DNA from: Flavobacterium sp. IMCC34852
Lineage (GTDB): Bacteria > Bacteroidota > Bacteroidia > Flavobacteriales > Flavobacteriaceae
Length of the DNA stretch: 64,000 bases
Assembly (NCBI RefSeq): GCF_030643905.1
Contig: NZ_CP121446.1
Location: 62,001 to 126,000 of the forward strand
Direction: 5' to 3'
Part shown: piece by piece, positions 27,059 to 34,923 of the stretch
How positions within the stretch are numbered: the stretch's first letter is position 1
Layout of the letters: every line of letters begins with the position of its first letter
Position numbers and translations under genes: made by a program
The notes under the pieces: model-generated
Told to the model about the DNA's origin: nothing
Seen by the model: only the letters and a program-made list of their open reading frames with translations
The model's database searches: none

Positions 27059-27616
27059 TTACGAAGTACGAAGTATGTATTTTGCGTAGAGTTTGAAACA
27101 AATAAATCCTGCAATCGCCCCGAAAGTATACCCAGTTAAGATATCAGTTGGAAAATGTAAACCCAGATAAATTCTGCTATAAGCGAAAATCAATGGGAAC
27201 AAAAACAACAAATAGGCATGTTTGTAATATCGCTTTAAAATCATAAAAGTCAACACTGTACTAGCCATAGAATTGGTAGCATGACCGGAGAAGAAACTAA
27301 AGGAACTACTGGTTTTAACTCGTCTGATAATTTCCCCTATTTCTAAATCATTACAAGGGCGTAAACGCTCAAAACTGTATTTGAAAAGATTTACGGTTTG
27401 GTCACAAATGAGAATCATTACAGCGATGAAAAGTACATAGTACCCAAATTTCTTCAAGCCGATTTTCTTTTGCAACCCATAAAAAACCAATAAAAATATT
27501 GGCGTCCAATAAAGCTGTTTAGTAATAATTAACCACAACCAATCCCAACGTTCAGAACCTAAACTGTTCAGATAAACCAATAATTCTTTATCGAGGTCAA
27601 TTATTTTATCCAGCAT
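27059..27616 (-). CDS. PAP2-family membrane phosphatase
   Basis: Polytopic inner-membrane phosphatase of 185 residues with about five helices. The three family motifs are present: KYSFERLRPCND (K-x6-RP), FSGHATNS (SGH with catalytic His) and SRIYLGLHFPTD (SR-x5-H-x3-D). Such enzymes dephosphorylate undecaprenyl diphosphate, phosphatidate or lipid A precursors; the exact substrate cannot be told. Its start overlaps the tatA stop by one base (TAATG), so the pair is co-transcribed. Confidence 0.93.
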   Translation of the reverse strand: MLDKIIDLDKELLVYLNSLGSERWDWLWLIITKQLYWTPIFLLVFYGLQKKIGLKKFGYYVLFIAVMILICDQTVNLFKYSFERLRPCNDLEIGEIIRRVKTSSSFSFFSGHATNSMASTVLTFMILKRYYKHAYLLFLFPLIFAYSRIYLGLHFPTDILTGYTFGAIAGFICFKLYAKYILRTS

Positions 27617-27939
27617 TAGAATTGTCGTTTGATTGGACCTGACATCGATTCTAAATCTTCGGCTGCTTTGTTGATTTCGGGCAGTATGTTTTCGGAAACA
27701 TTGCTTTTCACCTTGTCTACTTCATCGGTAAATGTTGAAGTCAACTCTTTTACAGAGCTGTTAATTTCTTGAACATCGGCGCTTTTTTGAATTTCTGATT
27801 TGATGTCATTGGTGGCATTTTTCAACTGCGCCATTATTTTACCAAGCGTTCTGGCAATTTCCGGTATCTTATCTGACCCAAAAAGCATCAACGCTATAAA
27901 AATGATGAAGATTAATTCGCCGCCGCCTATTCCAAACAT
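27616..27939 (-). CDS. tatA: Sec-independent translocase subunit TatA/TatB-like
   Basis: Component of the twin-arginine export pore. It has 107 residues. The N-terminal helix (GGGELIFIIFIALMLFGSDKIP) contains the FG hinge, then an amphipathic helix (IARTLGKIMAQLKNATND) and a charged tail. TatA and TatB are hard to separate by sequence. The Glu in the membrane helix (GGGEL) is TatB-like, but Bacteroidota often use such proteins with TatC alone. tatC is not in the window. Confidence 0.88.
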   Translation of the reverse strand: MFGIGGGELIFIIFIALMLFGSDKIPEIARTLGKIMAQLKNATNDIKSEIQKSADVQEINSSVKELTSTFTDEVDKVKSNVSENILPEINKAAEDLESMSGPIKRQF

Positions 27940-27984
27940 ATACTGAATTGCTTAATTATGAAGTTGCAAAGTTACAAAGTTCTG

Positions 27985-30234
27985 TTAATCAAATTTTGAT
28001 TTTTCAGCTGTTTTTGGCCAAGAATTATTAGACGTATCAATATCGGCAGTTTCTTCCTTAGGATCGACTACAATTTTAGAAACCGCCTTTTTGGTGGCAA
28101 AAGTTCGGTTGACTTCTTTATCATTCATTCGCCAAATTTGGGCCGGGAAATAATGATTCTCCGTGGTGCCGTCTTCAAAAGTAATTTCAACAATAATCGG
28201 CATCACTAATCCGCCGGGCTTGTTAAAAGTCACTTGGTAGAAATATTTTGGCTCGTTTAATTTGGCTTTTTCTTCGGCACTGAAATTCTTATTCACATAA
28301 TCCTCCAAGGCTTGAAAATCTTCAATTTTGAAAGGTTTATTCAATTCCGGTTTATATGAAGAGCTGCCTTCGGCTATCATGTAAACCATCGGACCGTTGC
28401 GAGAATCTCTGCGACGTCTGGTTTTCATAAAATCGCTAACCTCTTTCGAAGCTTCATTGCTAACAAAATATTTTTTTACTTCTTTGATTCCGATATCATT
28501 ATAATCTGTAGTATAAAACCAACCTCTCCAAAACCAATCTAAATCAACAGCCGAAGCATCTTCCATCGTTCTGAAAAAGTCTTCAGGAGTTGGGTGTTTG
28601 AACTTCCAACGATTGGCGTAGGTTTTAAAAGCATAATCAAACAAATCATGACCCATAATGGTCTCACGCAAGATATTTAAGGCTGTAGCCGGTTTTCCAT
28701 AGGCATTGTTTCCAAACTGACGCAAACTTTCCGAATTGGTCATAATGGGTTCTAAACCGGTTTGGTCACCGCTCATGTACGGAATAATATTTTTGGCCGG
28801 ACCACGACGGGTTGGGAAATTAGGGTCGAATGTTTTTTCGGCTAAATATTCCATAAAAGAGTTCAATCCTTCGTCCATCCAAGTCCATTGACGCTCATCG
28901 GAATTGACAATCATCGGGAAGAAATTGTGTCCAACTTCGTGACAAATAACACCCAACATGCCGTATTTGGTTTGGTCTGAATATCTTCCTGATTCATCCG
29001 GGCGTCCGAAATTCCAACAAATCATTGGATATTCCATGCCTTGGTCGCGGGCATTTATTGAAACTGCTTTTGGATACGGATAATCAAAAGTGTAGCTTGA
29101 ATAGCTTTTTAACGTATGAGCTACCATAAGCGTAGAATATTCACCCCAAAGCGGATTGCCTTCTTTCGGGTACAAAGAAATCGCCATCGAAGTAGTGCTT
29201 CCGGTTTTAACAGCCATCGCATCATAAATAAACTTTCTGGAAGTTGAAATTCCAAAATCACGAACATTTTCCGCTTTGAATTTCCAAGTTTTTTTCTTGG
29301 CTGAAAAGCCTTTTTCTGCTGCTTCGGCTTCAGCCTGCGTTACCACCACAACCGGTTTATCAAAAGACTTTTCGGCTTCGGCATATCTTTTTAATTGTTC
29401 CGGAGTAAAAACTTCGCTTCTGTTTTGCAAAGTTCCGGTAGCTTCCATAATATGATCGGCAGGAACAGTAATGTTGACTTCATAATTACCAAAAGTCAGT
29501 GCAAACTCACCCGAACCCCAAAATTGCATATTCTGCCAACCTTCGACATCACTATAAACTGCCATTCTTGGGTAAAATTGGGCCAAAACGTACAAGTTAT
29601 TACCATCTTTTTCAAAATGCTCATAGCCTGAACGACCGCCATCTAAAATGTAATTGTTGATGTTGTACCACCATTTGATAGAAAAAGTAATTTTTTCTTT
29701 GTTTTTCAAAAGCTTAGGCAACTCTATACGCATCATGGTTTGGTTGATGGTATAGGTCATTGGATTGCCTTGAGCATCTTTGACGTATTCGATTCGGAAT
29801 CCGCCATCAAAATCTTCTTCTAAATATTTTCTGGAAAAGGCTTGGGCCGAAATTGCCGGATCGGTTTTATTGCTTTCCACCAAAGGCGAATTGGAATTTC
29901 TGGCTTTTTCATTTTGGTCTAATTGTACCCAAAGATAATCCAATGATTCCTTAGCATTGTTAGTGTAAGTGATGGTTTCGGTACCGTATAACTTTTGGTT
30001 TTTGTCATCCAGTTCTACATCGATTTTATAATCGGCTTGTTGCTGATAATATTCCGGTCCGGGCGCGCCTGAAGCTGTACGATACATATTGGGCGTGGCC
30101 AACAAATCGTACATTTGTTTAAATTTATCCGGATTTCTTTCTTCTGATTTGGTTGCTTTTGGTGCTTCTTGAGCTTGGGTTAAACCCATAACAAACAACC
30201 CTAAAATTGATAAAACCTTAGTTTTACGATTCAT
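27985..30234 (-). CDS. M1-family metallopeptidase (gluzincin aminopeptidase)
   Basis: Exported zinc peptidase of 749 residues. The signal peptide (about 1-21) ends LTQAQ. The zinc site is HEVGH at 432-436 with the third ligand Glu455 (WMDEGLNSF), the exact M1 spacing. The exopeptidase GxMEN-type loop is represented by DQGMEYPMI. A beta-rich N-terminal domain (about 60-300) precedes it. It is probably periplasmic and degrades peptides as nutrients. It clusters with DUF6702 and two carboxypeptidase-regulatory-like proteins, a grouping I have seen in flavobacteria. Confidence 0.94.
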   Translation of the reverse strand: MNRKTKVLSILGLFVMGLTQAQEAPKATKSEERNPDKFKQMYDLLATPNMYRTASGAPGPEYYQQQADYKIDVELDDKNQKLYGTETITYTNNAKESLDYLWVQLDQNEKARNSNSPLVESNKTDPAISAQAFSRKYLEEDFDGGFRIEYVKDAQGNPMTYTINQTMMRIELPKLLKNKEKITFSIKWWYNINNYILDGGRSGYEHFEKDGNNLYVLAQFYPRMAVYSDVEGWQNMQFWGSGEFALTFGNYEVNITVPADHIMEATGTLQNRSEVFTPEQLKRYAEAEKSFDKPVVVVTQAEAEAAEKGFSAKKKTWKFKAENVRDFGISTSRKFIYDAMAVKTGSTTSMAISLYPKEGNPLWGEYSTLMVAHTLKSYSSYTFDYPYPKAVSINARDQGMEYPMICWNFGRPDESGRYSDQTKYGMLGVICHEVGHNFFPMIVNSDERQWTWMDEGLNSFMEYLAEKTFDPNFPTRRGPAKNIIPYMSGDQTGLEPIMTNSESLRQFGNNAYGKPATALNILRETIMGHDLFDYAFKTYANRWKFKHPTPEDFFRTMEDASAVDLDWFWRGWFYTTDYNDIGIKEVKKYFVSNEASKEVSDFMKTRRRRDSRNGPMVYMIAEGSSSYKPELNKPFKIEDFQALEDYVNKNFSAEEKAKLNEPKYFYQVTFNKPGGLVMPIIVEITFEDGTTENHYFPAQIWRMNDKEVNRTFATKKAVSKIVVDPKEETADIDTSNNSWPKTAEKSKFD

Positions 30235-30295
30235 AGCCTAACTTTTTTTAGGTCATAAATGTAAAGAAATTTAAATTGATGGAATAAACCGTAAA

Positions 30296-30796
30296 TTATT
30301 TTAACATTCCTTTAGTGATTGACGAAGACAGTAAAAGATTCTGTTTCTTACCGTTATTGTTAAATTGGATGATATTTTGCTGTTCGGAATGAACCTCTGT
30401 CAGTATAGAATTTTCAACTTGAATGGAGGAAATTTTTATTATTTCTTTGATACTTAAATAACAAATAACCACGTTACTCTCAACTTCACTGCTAATATAA
30501 TTATAGGCTTTTGGCTTTCCGTTAATGGTTAGTTTGAAATTTTCGTTCAAATATTTTTTCAGCAATGCGGTATCTTCGGGGGTTTCTTTTTCGGTCCCGA
30601 TATTGGTGTTTTTTTTATAGGCTTTGGTTACAGCTTCGTTTAAATCATCCATGAAAATTCGCGTTGTAATTTCTACTCTTTTTTTCTGCGGCACAAAATC
30701 AATTTGATAAATCGCCACATAAAAACGATGCGCTGCCATCGAACTCAATCCGAAAAAAAACAATAACAAAACAACCGATTTAAATATTCTTTTCAT
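30296..30796 (-). CDS. DUF6702-family exported protein
   Basis: It has 166 residues, with a signal peptide at about 1-20 ending SSMAA. The mature start HRFYVAIYQIDF and the following RVEITTRIFMDDL are what I associate with DUF6702. Function is unknown. It is tightly linked to the M1 peptidase gene downstream (61 nt) and to the two regulatory-domain proteins upstream (11 nt), so it is probably in the same operon. It could be periplasmic or a surface accessory of the peptidase. Confidence 0.8.
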   Translation of the reverse strand: MKRIFKSVVLLLFFFGLSSMAAHRFYVAIYQIDFVPQKKRVEITTRIFMDDLNEAVTKAYKKNTNIGTEKETPEDTALLKKYLNENFKLTINGKPKAYNYISSEVESNVVICYLSIKEIIKISSIQVENSILTEVHSEQQNIIQFNNNGKKQNLLLSSSITKGMLK

Positions 30797-30807
30797 CTTG
30801 TAAACTA

Positions 30808-31569
30808 TTATTTGTCGGTAGATTTTATTATGTCTAAATAAGTCGTGACCAACTCACTCATCCTGAACTCTGCCATGCCTTTGTTTTTCTCGTTGATGAG
30901 TGTAATCAATTTAGTATCATCAACTATATAATATAGAAATCCTTTGACATGTTCTTCGGGAATTTTGAGTTTTTCAATGAAATAGTCATTCGTAAACTGG
31001 TTCTCAATTTTAACCATCATTCGTTCTTTTTTCTCTATTTCAAGTTCTTTTTGCAGCATGGCTTTTCTTCCGCTGATAGCATTTAATATACCATCAACAC
31101 TCATGCCGCCTAAAGGAATTAATAATGGGCTGTACCAATGAAAAGACTCGGCTGTTCTGAGTCTTCGTTCTGCCGGAGTATATTTTTTGGCCGGTTTTTC
31201 CAAAATCCGAAGAGAAACTGCATTGATGTGACTGTAATCTTTGATTTCTACTTCAGACAAATCAATCGTTTTTGGGGTCAAAGTGGTTACCAAAAGTGGT
31301 TTGGACAAATCCGCTTCGCTGATGACAATTTTTTGCGTTTCAATTTGCAAACTTTTAAATTCTAGTGTATCGCCCACTTTAACAAATAGAGAATAATTGC
31401 CTATTTCATTTGAATTGGTAACTGTTTCCGAACGAAGATTAAAGATATTGACTTCTCCCAATTCTTTGATAGGACATATAATTTTTCCTCTCAAAAAAGT
31501 CAGTTCAGTCGATTGACAAAATCCGACACTTTGAATTAATACAAATAGGAAGAAAAATTTAAACTTCAT
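30808..31569 (-). CDS. Carboxypeptidase regulatory-like (transthyretin-fold) protein, copy 1
   Basis: Exported protein of 253 residues. The signal peptide is at about 1-18 (ends GFCQ). A carboxypeptidase D regulatory-like beta-sandwich lies at about 25-100 (RGKIICPIKELGEVNIFNL). A helical C-terminal domain follows, with KYTPAERRLRTAESF and MLQKELEIEKKERMMVKIE. It is a tandem paralogue of the next gene and ends 11 nt before DUF6702. Such domains often begin TonB-dependent receptors, but here no receptor barrel follows. Function is unknown. Confidence 0.82.
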   Translation of the reverse strand: MKFKFFFLFVLIQSVGFCQSTELTFLRGKIICPIKELGEVNIFNLRSETVTNSNEIGNYSLFVKVGDTLEFKSLQIETQKIVISEADLSKPLLVTTLTPKTIDLSEVEIKDYSHINAVSLRILEKPAKKYTPAERRLRTAESFHWYSPLLIPLGGMSVDGILNAISGRKAMLQKELEIEKKERMMVKIENQFTNDYFIEKLKIPEEHVKGFLYYIVDDTKLITLINEKNKGMAEFRMSELVTTYLDIIKSTDK

Positions 31570-31601
31570 TCTATTGGGTTTTTGAACTTCAAAAATACTA
31601 A

Positions 31602-32369
31602 CTATTTATCTTCAGCCTTTAATAAATCTGCATATTTTATAGCCAATTCGGCCAATACAAATGTGGCCATGGTTTTGTTTTTCAAATTCATAGCATTCAC
31701 AAATCCGGAATCTTCCACTACATAATACCAAAAGCCTTTAACGTACTCTTCGGGGATTTTTAATTTTTTTACAAAATAATCCATGCTGAATTGGTTCTCA
31801 ATTTTCTGAAGCATCGTTTCTTTTCTTTCTACCTCCAGTTCTTTTTGCAGCATGGCTGTTCGTCCCGACATCCAATTAAACAATGGATCCAAACCGGCTG
31901 ATGCTCCTGAACTTCCGTTGGTATTGCCCGAAATCCCATCCCCAGAAGCTGTGCGTAATTTTCTTTCTGCCGGTGTGTAGTGTTTGGTATTTTGCGAAAT
32001 AATACCCAAGGAAACCGCATTGATGTTTTTGTATTGCTTAATGACTAACTCGTCTAATTTATTGACCATAGGTTCTAATTTTACCAAAAATAAATCCTTG
32101 TCAAAATCCTCTTGAGAAACCACTATTTTCTTGCTTTTGATTTGTATTGCGGAGAACATCAAAGTATCACCAACACTGACTTTCAACGTAAAATAGCCTT
32201 CTTTTTCGGTGGCGGTTGCGGCATTACTTTTAAGATTAATGATATAAATTCCGTCTAAATCGACTGATTCCGAAACGACTTTCCCTTTTGAGGTTTTTAC
32301 AATATTGTTTTGAGCAGTGGCCACAGTAACGGTCAAAAGCAAACCTATTATTTTAAAAAAGTAATTCAT
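31602..32369 (-). CDS. Carboxypeptidase regulatory-like (transthyretin-fold) protein, copy 2
   Basis: It has 255 residues and the same architecture as the neighbour at 30808: signal peptide at about 1-19 (ends ATAQ), beta-sandwich domain (SKGKVVSESVDLDGIYIINL), then HYTPAERKLRTAS and MLQKELEVERKETMLQKIE. A Gly/Ser-rich insert (DGISGNTNGSSGASAG) replaces the WYSPL segment of the other copy. The pair clearly arose by tandem duplication and has since diverged. It probably heads the operon leading to DUF6702 and the M1 peptidase. Confidence 0.82.
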   Translation of the reverse strand: MNYFFKIIGLLLTVTVATAQNNIVKTSKGKVVSESVDLDGIYIINLKSNAATATEKEGYFTLKVSVGDTLMFSAIQIKSKKIVVSQEDFDKDLFLVKLEPMVNKLDELVIKQYKNINAVSLGIISQNTKHYTPAERKLRTASGDGISGNTNGSSGASAGLDPLFNWMSGRTAMLQKELEVERKETMLQKIENQFSMDYFVKKLKIPEEYVKGFWYYVVEDSGFVNAMNLKNKTMATFVLAELAIKYADLLKAEDK

Positions 32370-32438
32370 AACGGCGATTAGATTTGGTAAAAATATCTTA
32401 GAGCTTTCCTAAATAAATGCCAACGGCTTGGTAATTTT

Positions 32439-32472
32439 TTGTTAAATAAAAGCGGTAAAAACACTACTTTTG
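32439..32472 (+). promoter_or_regulatory. Promoter of pepE
   Basis: TTTG at 32439-32442, a 22-nt spacer, and TACTTTTG at 32465-32472, both elements of the flavobacterial consensus. The ATG of pepE follows 19 nt later. Confidence 0.65.
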
Positions 32473-32491
32473 GAGGAGAATCAACTGTAAA

Positions 32492-33199
32492 ATGAAAAAA
32501 CTAATTATTGCCAGCACATCCACCGTTCACGGTGGCACTTATTTGGATTATTTATTACCCACTTTAGAAAATCACTTCAAAGATTGCCGAGAGATACTTT
32601 TTATTCCTTATGCACGTCCCGGAGGGATTTCTCATGAAGATTACACTGCCAATGTTCGTTTGGCTTTCGCCAAAATAAACAAAACCGTCAGAGGATTACA
32701 TGAATTTGAAAACCCAATTGAAACTATTCAAAAATCACAAGGCATCTTTACCGGCGGCGGCAATACTTTTTTATTGGTTACCCAATTGTATCAAAACAAT
32801 ATCATGGAAATTTTAGCCCAAACGGTTGAAAACGGAACGCCCTATTTAGGGTCAAGCGCCGGAAGTAACATTACCGGATTGACGATGCAAACCACCAATG
32901 ACATGCCCATTATTTATCCTCCGAGTTTTTCAACCTTGGGATTGATTCCGTTTAATTTGAATCCGCATTATTTAGATCCGGACACAAACAGCAAACACAT
33001 GGGCGAAACAAGAGAAACCAGAATCAAAGAATTTCATGCGTTTAACACCACTCCGGTTTTAGGATTGCGTGAGGGAAGTTGGCTAGAGGTTACAGGAGAC
33101 AAAATAACCTTGAAAGGAAGTCTGACAGCTCGATTATTCAGACAAAATGAAACTCCGACAGAATTGGAACCCGAAAGTGATTTGTCTTGGATTAAATAA
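32492..33199 (+). CDS. pepE: Dipeptidase E (alpha-aspartyl dipeptidase)
   Basis: Cytoplasmic serine peptidase of family S51 that hydrolyses Asp-X dipeptides. It has 235 residues, the usual length. The nucleophile motif is LGSSAGSNI, and the conserved IFTGGGNTF loop precedes it. The C-terminal HMGETRETRIKEFHA region is also family-typical. It has its own promoter and no operon partner. The call is secure at family level. Confidence 0.94.
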   Translation: MKKLIIASTSTVHGGTYLDYLLPTLENHFKDCREILFIPYARPGGISHEDYTANVRLAFAKINKTVRGLHEFENPIETIQKSQGIFTGGGNTFLLVTQLYQNNIMEILAQTVENGTPYLGSSAGSNITGLTMQTTNDMPIIYPPSFSTLGLIPFNLNPHYLDPDTNSKHMGETRETRIKEFHAFNTTPVLGLREGSWLEVTGDKITLKGSLTARLFRQNETPTELEPESDLSWIK

Positions 33200-33203
33200 A
33201 AGC

Positions 33204-33267
33204 TGCGTTAGCGATTGTAGCAAGTACCTTGTACTGCGGAAAGCGCGACCCGAAGGGAAACGCCCTA
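33204..33267 (+). repeat. Intergenic repeat element, copy A
   Basis: It begins TGCGTTAGCGATTGTAG and ends with AAAGCGCGACC followed by GAAGGGAAACGCCCTA. The same ends, with few changes, frame copy B at 60814-60896 in the opposite orientation. The centre of copy A is a small hairpin (AGTAC CTT GTACT). It contains no reading frame. The likely nature is a mobile or REP-like non-coding element; this is inferred from two copies only. Confidence 0.75.
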
Positions 33268-33271
33268 AAAA

Positions 33272-33298
33272 TAAAAAACCCCAAACTTTCGTTTGAGG
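33272..33298 (-). terminator. Terminator copy associated with the tRNA remnant
   Basis: On the minus strand it forms CCTCAAAC / GTTTGGGG with a GAAA loop and a T run. It is a near-duplicate of the terminator after tRNA-Gly and appears to have been copied with the tRNA tail. Confidence 0.75.
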
Positions 33299-33321
33299 CT
33301 TTCAGAGCGGAAGACGAGGCT
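33280..33321 (-). pseudogene. Duplicated tail of tRNA-Gly plus its terminator
   Basis: The 42 nt here match 33371-33412 with a single difference (33298 G versus 33389 A). They contain the last 16 nt of the tRNA-Gly gene (equivalent to 33306-33321) and the following terminator stem. Upstream of the tail, similarity stops at once, so the rest of a second tRNA copy is missing. It could be a leftover of a collapsed tandem tRNA pair or an attachment-site scar. Confidence 0.7.
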
Positions 33322-33363
33322 TCCCGAAATATCGGGATAAACTTCTCGCCACAACATAAAAGA

Positions 33364-33389
33364 AAAAAGTCCCAAACTTTCGTTTGAGA
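33364..33389 (-). terminator. Terminator of tRNA-Gly
   Basis: On the minus strand GTCTCAAAC / GTTTGGGAC with a GAAA loop and one mismatch, followed by a T run. It starts 8 nt after the tRNA 3' end. Confidence 0.85.
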
Positions 33390-33396
33390 CTTTCAG

Positions 33397-33469
<73 letters not shown>

Positions 33470-33480
33470 ATTTGTGAGTG

Positions 33481-33513
33481 CAAATATATAGAATAAGTTT
33501 GCTTTGATGCAAA
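33481..33513 (-). promoter_or_regulatory. Promoter of tRNA-Gly
   Basis: On the minus strand TTTG (33513-33510), a 21-nt spacer, and TATATTTG (33488-33481). This is a full -33/-7 match ending 11 nt before the tRNA 5' end. Confidence 0.75.
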
Positions 33514-33588
33514 TTTTTTTTCAGAAAAAATATTGAAGAAAGTTTCATTGTTTATAAACCATAGAAAACCATTTAGTTATAAAAACAG

Positions 33589-34035
33589 ATGATGCCTACC
33601 ATTAGAAAAATTTCGGCCCAAGAGGCAATTATAGTACGTCATCCTGTTCTCAGAGACGGAAAACCGATAGAGAGTTGTCACTTTGATGGTGATGATTTGA
33701 CGACCACACAACATTTTGGTCTGTATGAAAGTGAAATTCTTCAAGGTGTTATTTCACTTTTTGAAAACATTCATCCTCTTTTTGAAGAAAAATATCAAAT
33801 GCAAATCAGAGGTATGGCCGTTTTGGAAAACAATCAGGGCAAAGGTTTCGGAAAACTACTGGTTACGCACAGTGAGCAAATATTAAAAACTAAAAAAACC
33901 GATTTGATTTGGTTCAATGCTCGTGAAAATGCCGTTGGTTTCTACCAAAAAATGGGATATGAAATTATTGGAAACTCATTTGATATTCCAAACGTTGGGA
34001 TACATTATGTAATGTGGAAAAAACTAGGACGCTAA
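33589..34035 (+). CDS. GNAT-family N-acetyltransferase
   Basis: Cytoplasmic acetyl-CoA-dependent acyltransferase of 148 residues. The acetyl-CoA binding motif A is visible as LENNQGKGFGKLLVTHSEQ (Q/R-x-x-G-x-G/A). Motif B is WFNARENAVGFYQKMGYEI. The N-terminal part contains the strands ISAQEAIIVRHPVLR. The substrate is unknown. Its end overlaps the convergent L,D-transpeptidase-like gene by 12 nt. The first two codons are both ATG, so the start could be one codon later. Confidence 0.9.
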   Translation: MMPTIRKISAQEAIIVRHPVLRDGKPIESCHFDGDDLTTTQHFGLYESEILQGVISLFENIHPLFEEKYQMQIRGMAVLENNQGKGFGKLLVTHSEQILKTKKTDLIWFNARENAVGFYQKMGYEIIGNSFDIPNVGIHYVMWKKLGR

Positions 34036-34731
34036 CTTTGAGACAATATCTTGTTTGGCTGCAGGATGATAAATAAACAAACAAGATTTGTCCTTAATCA
34101 CATTAATGATTTTTTGGTTCATTTCCACCGGAACTGCCGGACAACCTTGACTTCTGCCTAACCTTTTGTTTTGTTTGATAAAAGATTCGGAAACATAATC
34201 GGCGCCGTGCATAACTACCGCTCTTTCTCTGGCTTTATCGTTTAATCCTTTTTGCAAACCGTCTAATTTTAAAGACATACCGTGTTTACCGTTGTATATT
34301 TCCGCTGTGGCATAAAACCCTACACTGCTTTTAAAAGATTCGGCTTGGTTTGAGAAAGCTTTGGCAAATTCTTCCCCTGTATTTCTGCCGTGCGCAACTA
34401 AAGTTTGAAACAAAACTTTCTGTTGGTCTAAATCAATTACCCAAAGTCTTTTAGCTGTTGAAGACAAACTAAAATCAACAATGGTTAAAATGTTTTTTTG
34501 AATGAGTCCTTTTTCTTTCAAGTAATTAAAGCCGTCCAAAGCTAAATTAAAGCTCTCAAAACTGGGCAACGCAAACGAATTGGCATCTATTTGACTGTAA
34601 ACAGATACATTTTCTGACGCCTTTTTTTCCGTAGGTTCGAAGGGATTGGTTTTCGGATTTGTTTTGTCGGGAAAGCTGTTGAAAGACATCAACAACAAGA
34701 AAAACAACAAAGAGAAAAATTTATAATTCAT
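34024..34731 (-). CDS. Murein L,D-transpeptidase catalytic-domain-like protein
   Basis: Exported protein of 235 residues with a signal peptide at about 1-20. The catalytic-domain residues His175 (VMHGADYVS) and Cys197 (GRSQGCPAVP) match the YkuD-like family (Pfam YkuD_2 by recollection), which forms 3-3 cross-links or attaches proteins to peptidoglycan. The N-terminal 80 residues are helical and precede the IVDFSLSSTAKRLWVIDL strand region. It probably acts in the periplasm. The gene is alone, with its 3' end overlapping GNAT on the other strand. Confidence 0.9.
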   Translation of the reverse strand: MNYKFFSLLFFLLLMSFNSFPDKTNPKTNPFEPTEKKASENVSVYSQIDANSFALPSFESFNLALDGFNYLKEKGLIQKNILTIVDFSLSSTAKRLWVIDLDQQKVLFQTLVAHGRNTGEEFAKAFSNQAESFKSSVGFYATAEIYNGKHGMSLKLDGLQKGLNDKARERAVVMHGADYVSESFIKQNKRLGRSQGCPAVPVEMNQKIINVIKDKSCLFIYHPAAKQDIVSKLAS

Positions 34732-34873
34732 TGACTGCTATAGGTTTACTATTAGACATGGGTTGGACAAATATATAGTATATTTTAGCAAAACCAAATT
34801 ATTTCGGTTTTATTAAGCAAATTTTAATCTTTTTTAAATCTGTAGAAATCAATGGGTTTTATTCGAGCAAAGG

Positions 34874-34903
34874 TTGTAAGTCTCAATTAAATAATTACTT
34901 TTG
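34874..34903 (+). promoter_or_regulatory. Promoter of the DUF5916 gene
   Basis: TTG at 34874-34876, a 19-nt spacer, and TACTTTTG at 34896-34903. The start codon follows 20 nt later. Confidence 0.7.
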
Positions 34904-34923
34904 TTTGTCAAACAAAATCATCA

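Noticed and set aside
33322..33337. TCCCGA/TCGGGA palindrome as a possible insertion-sequence end
   Set aside because: No matching inverted repeat, target duplication or transposase is present nearby.
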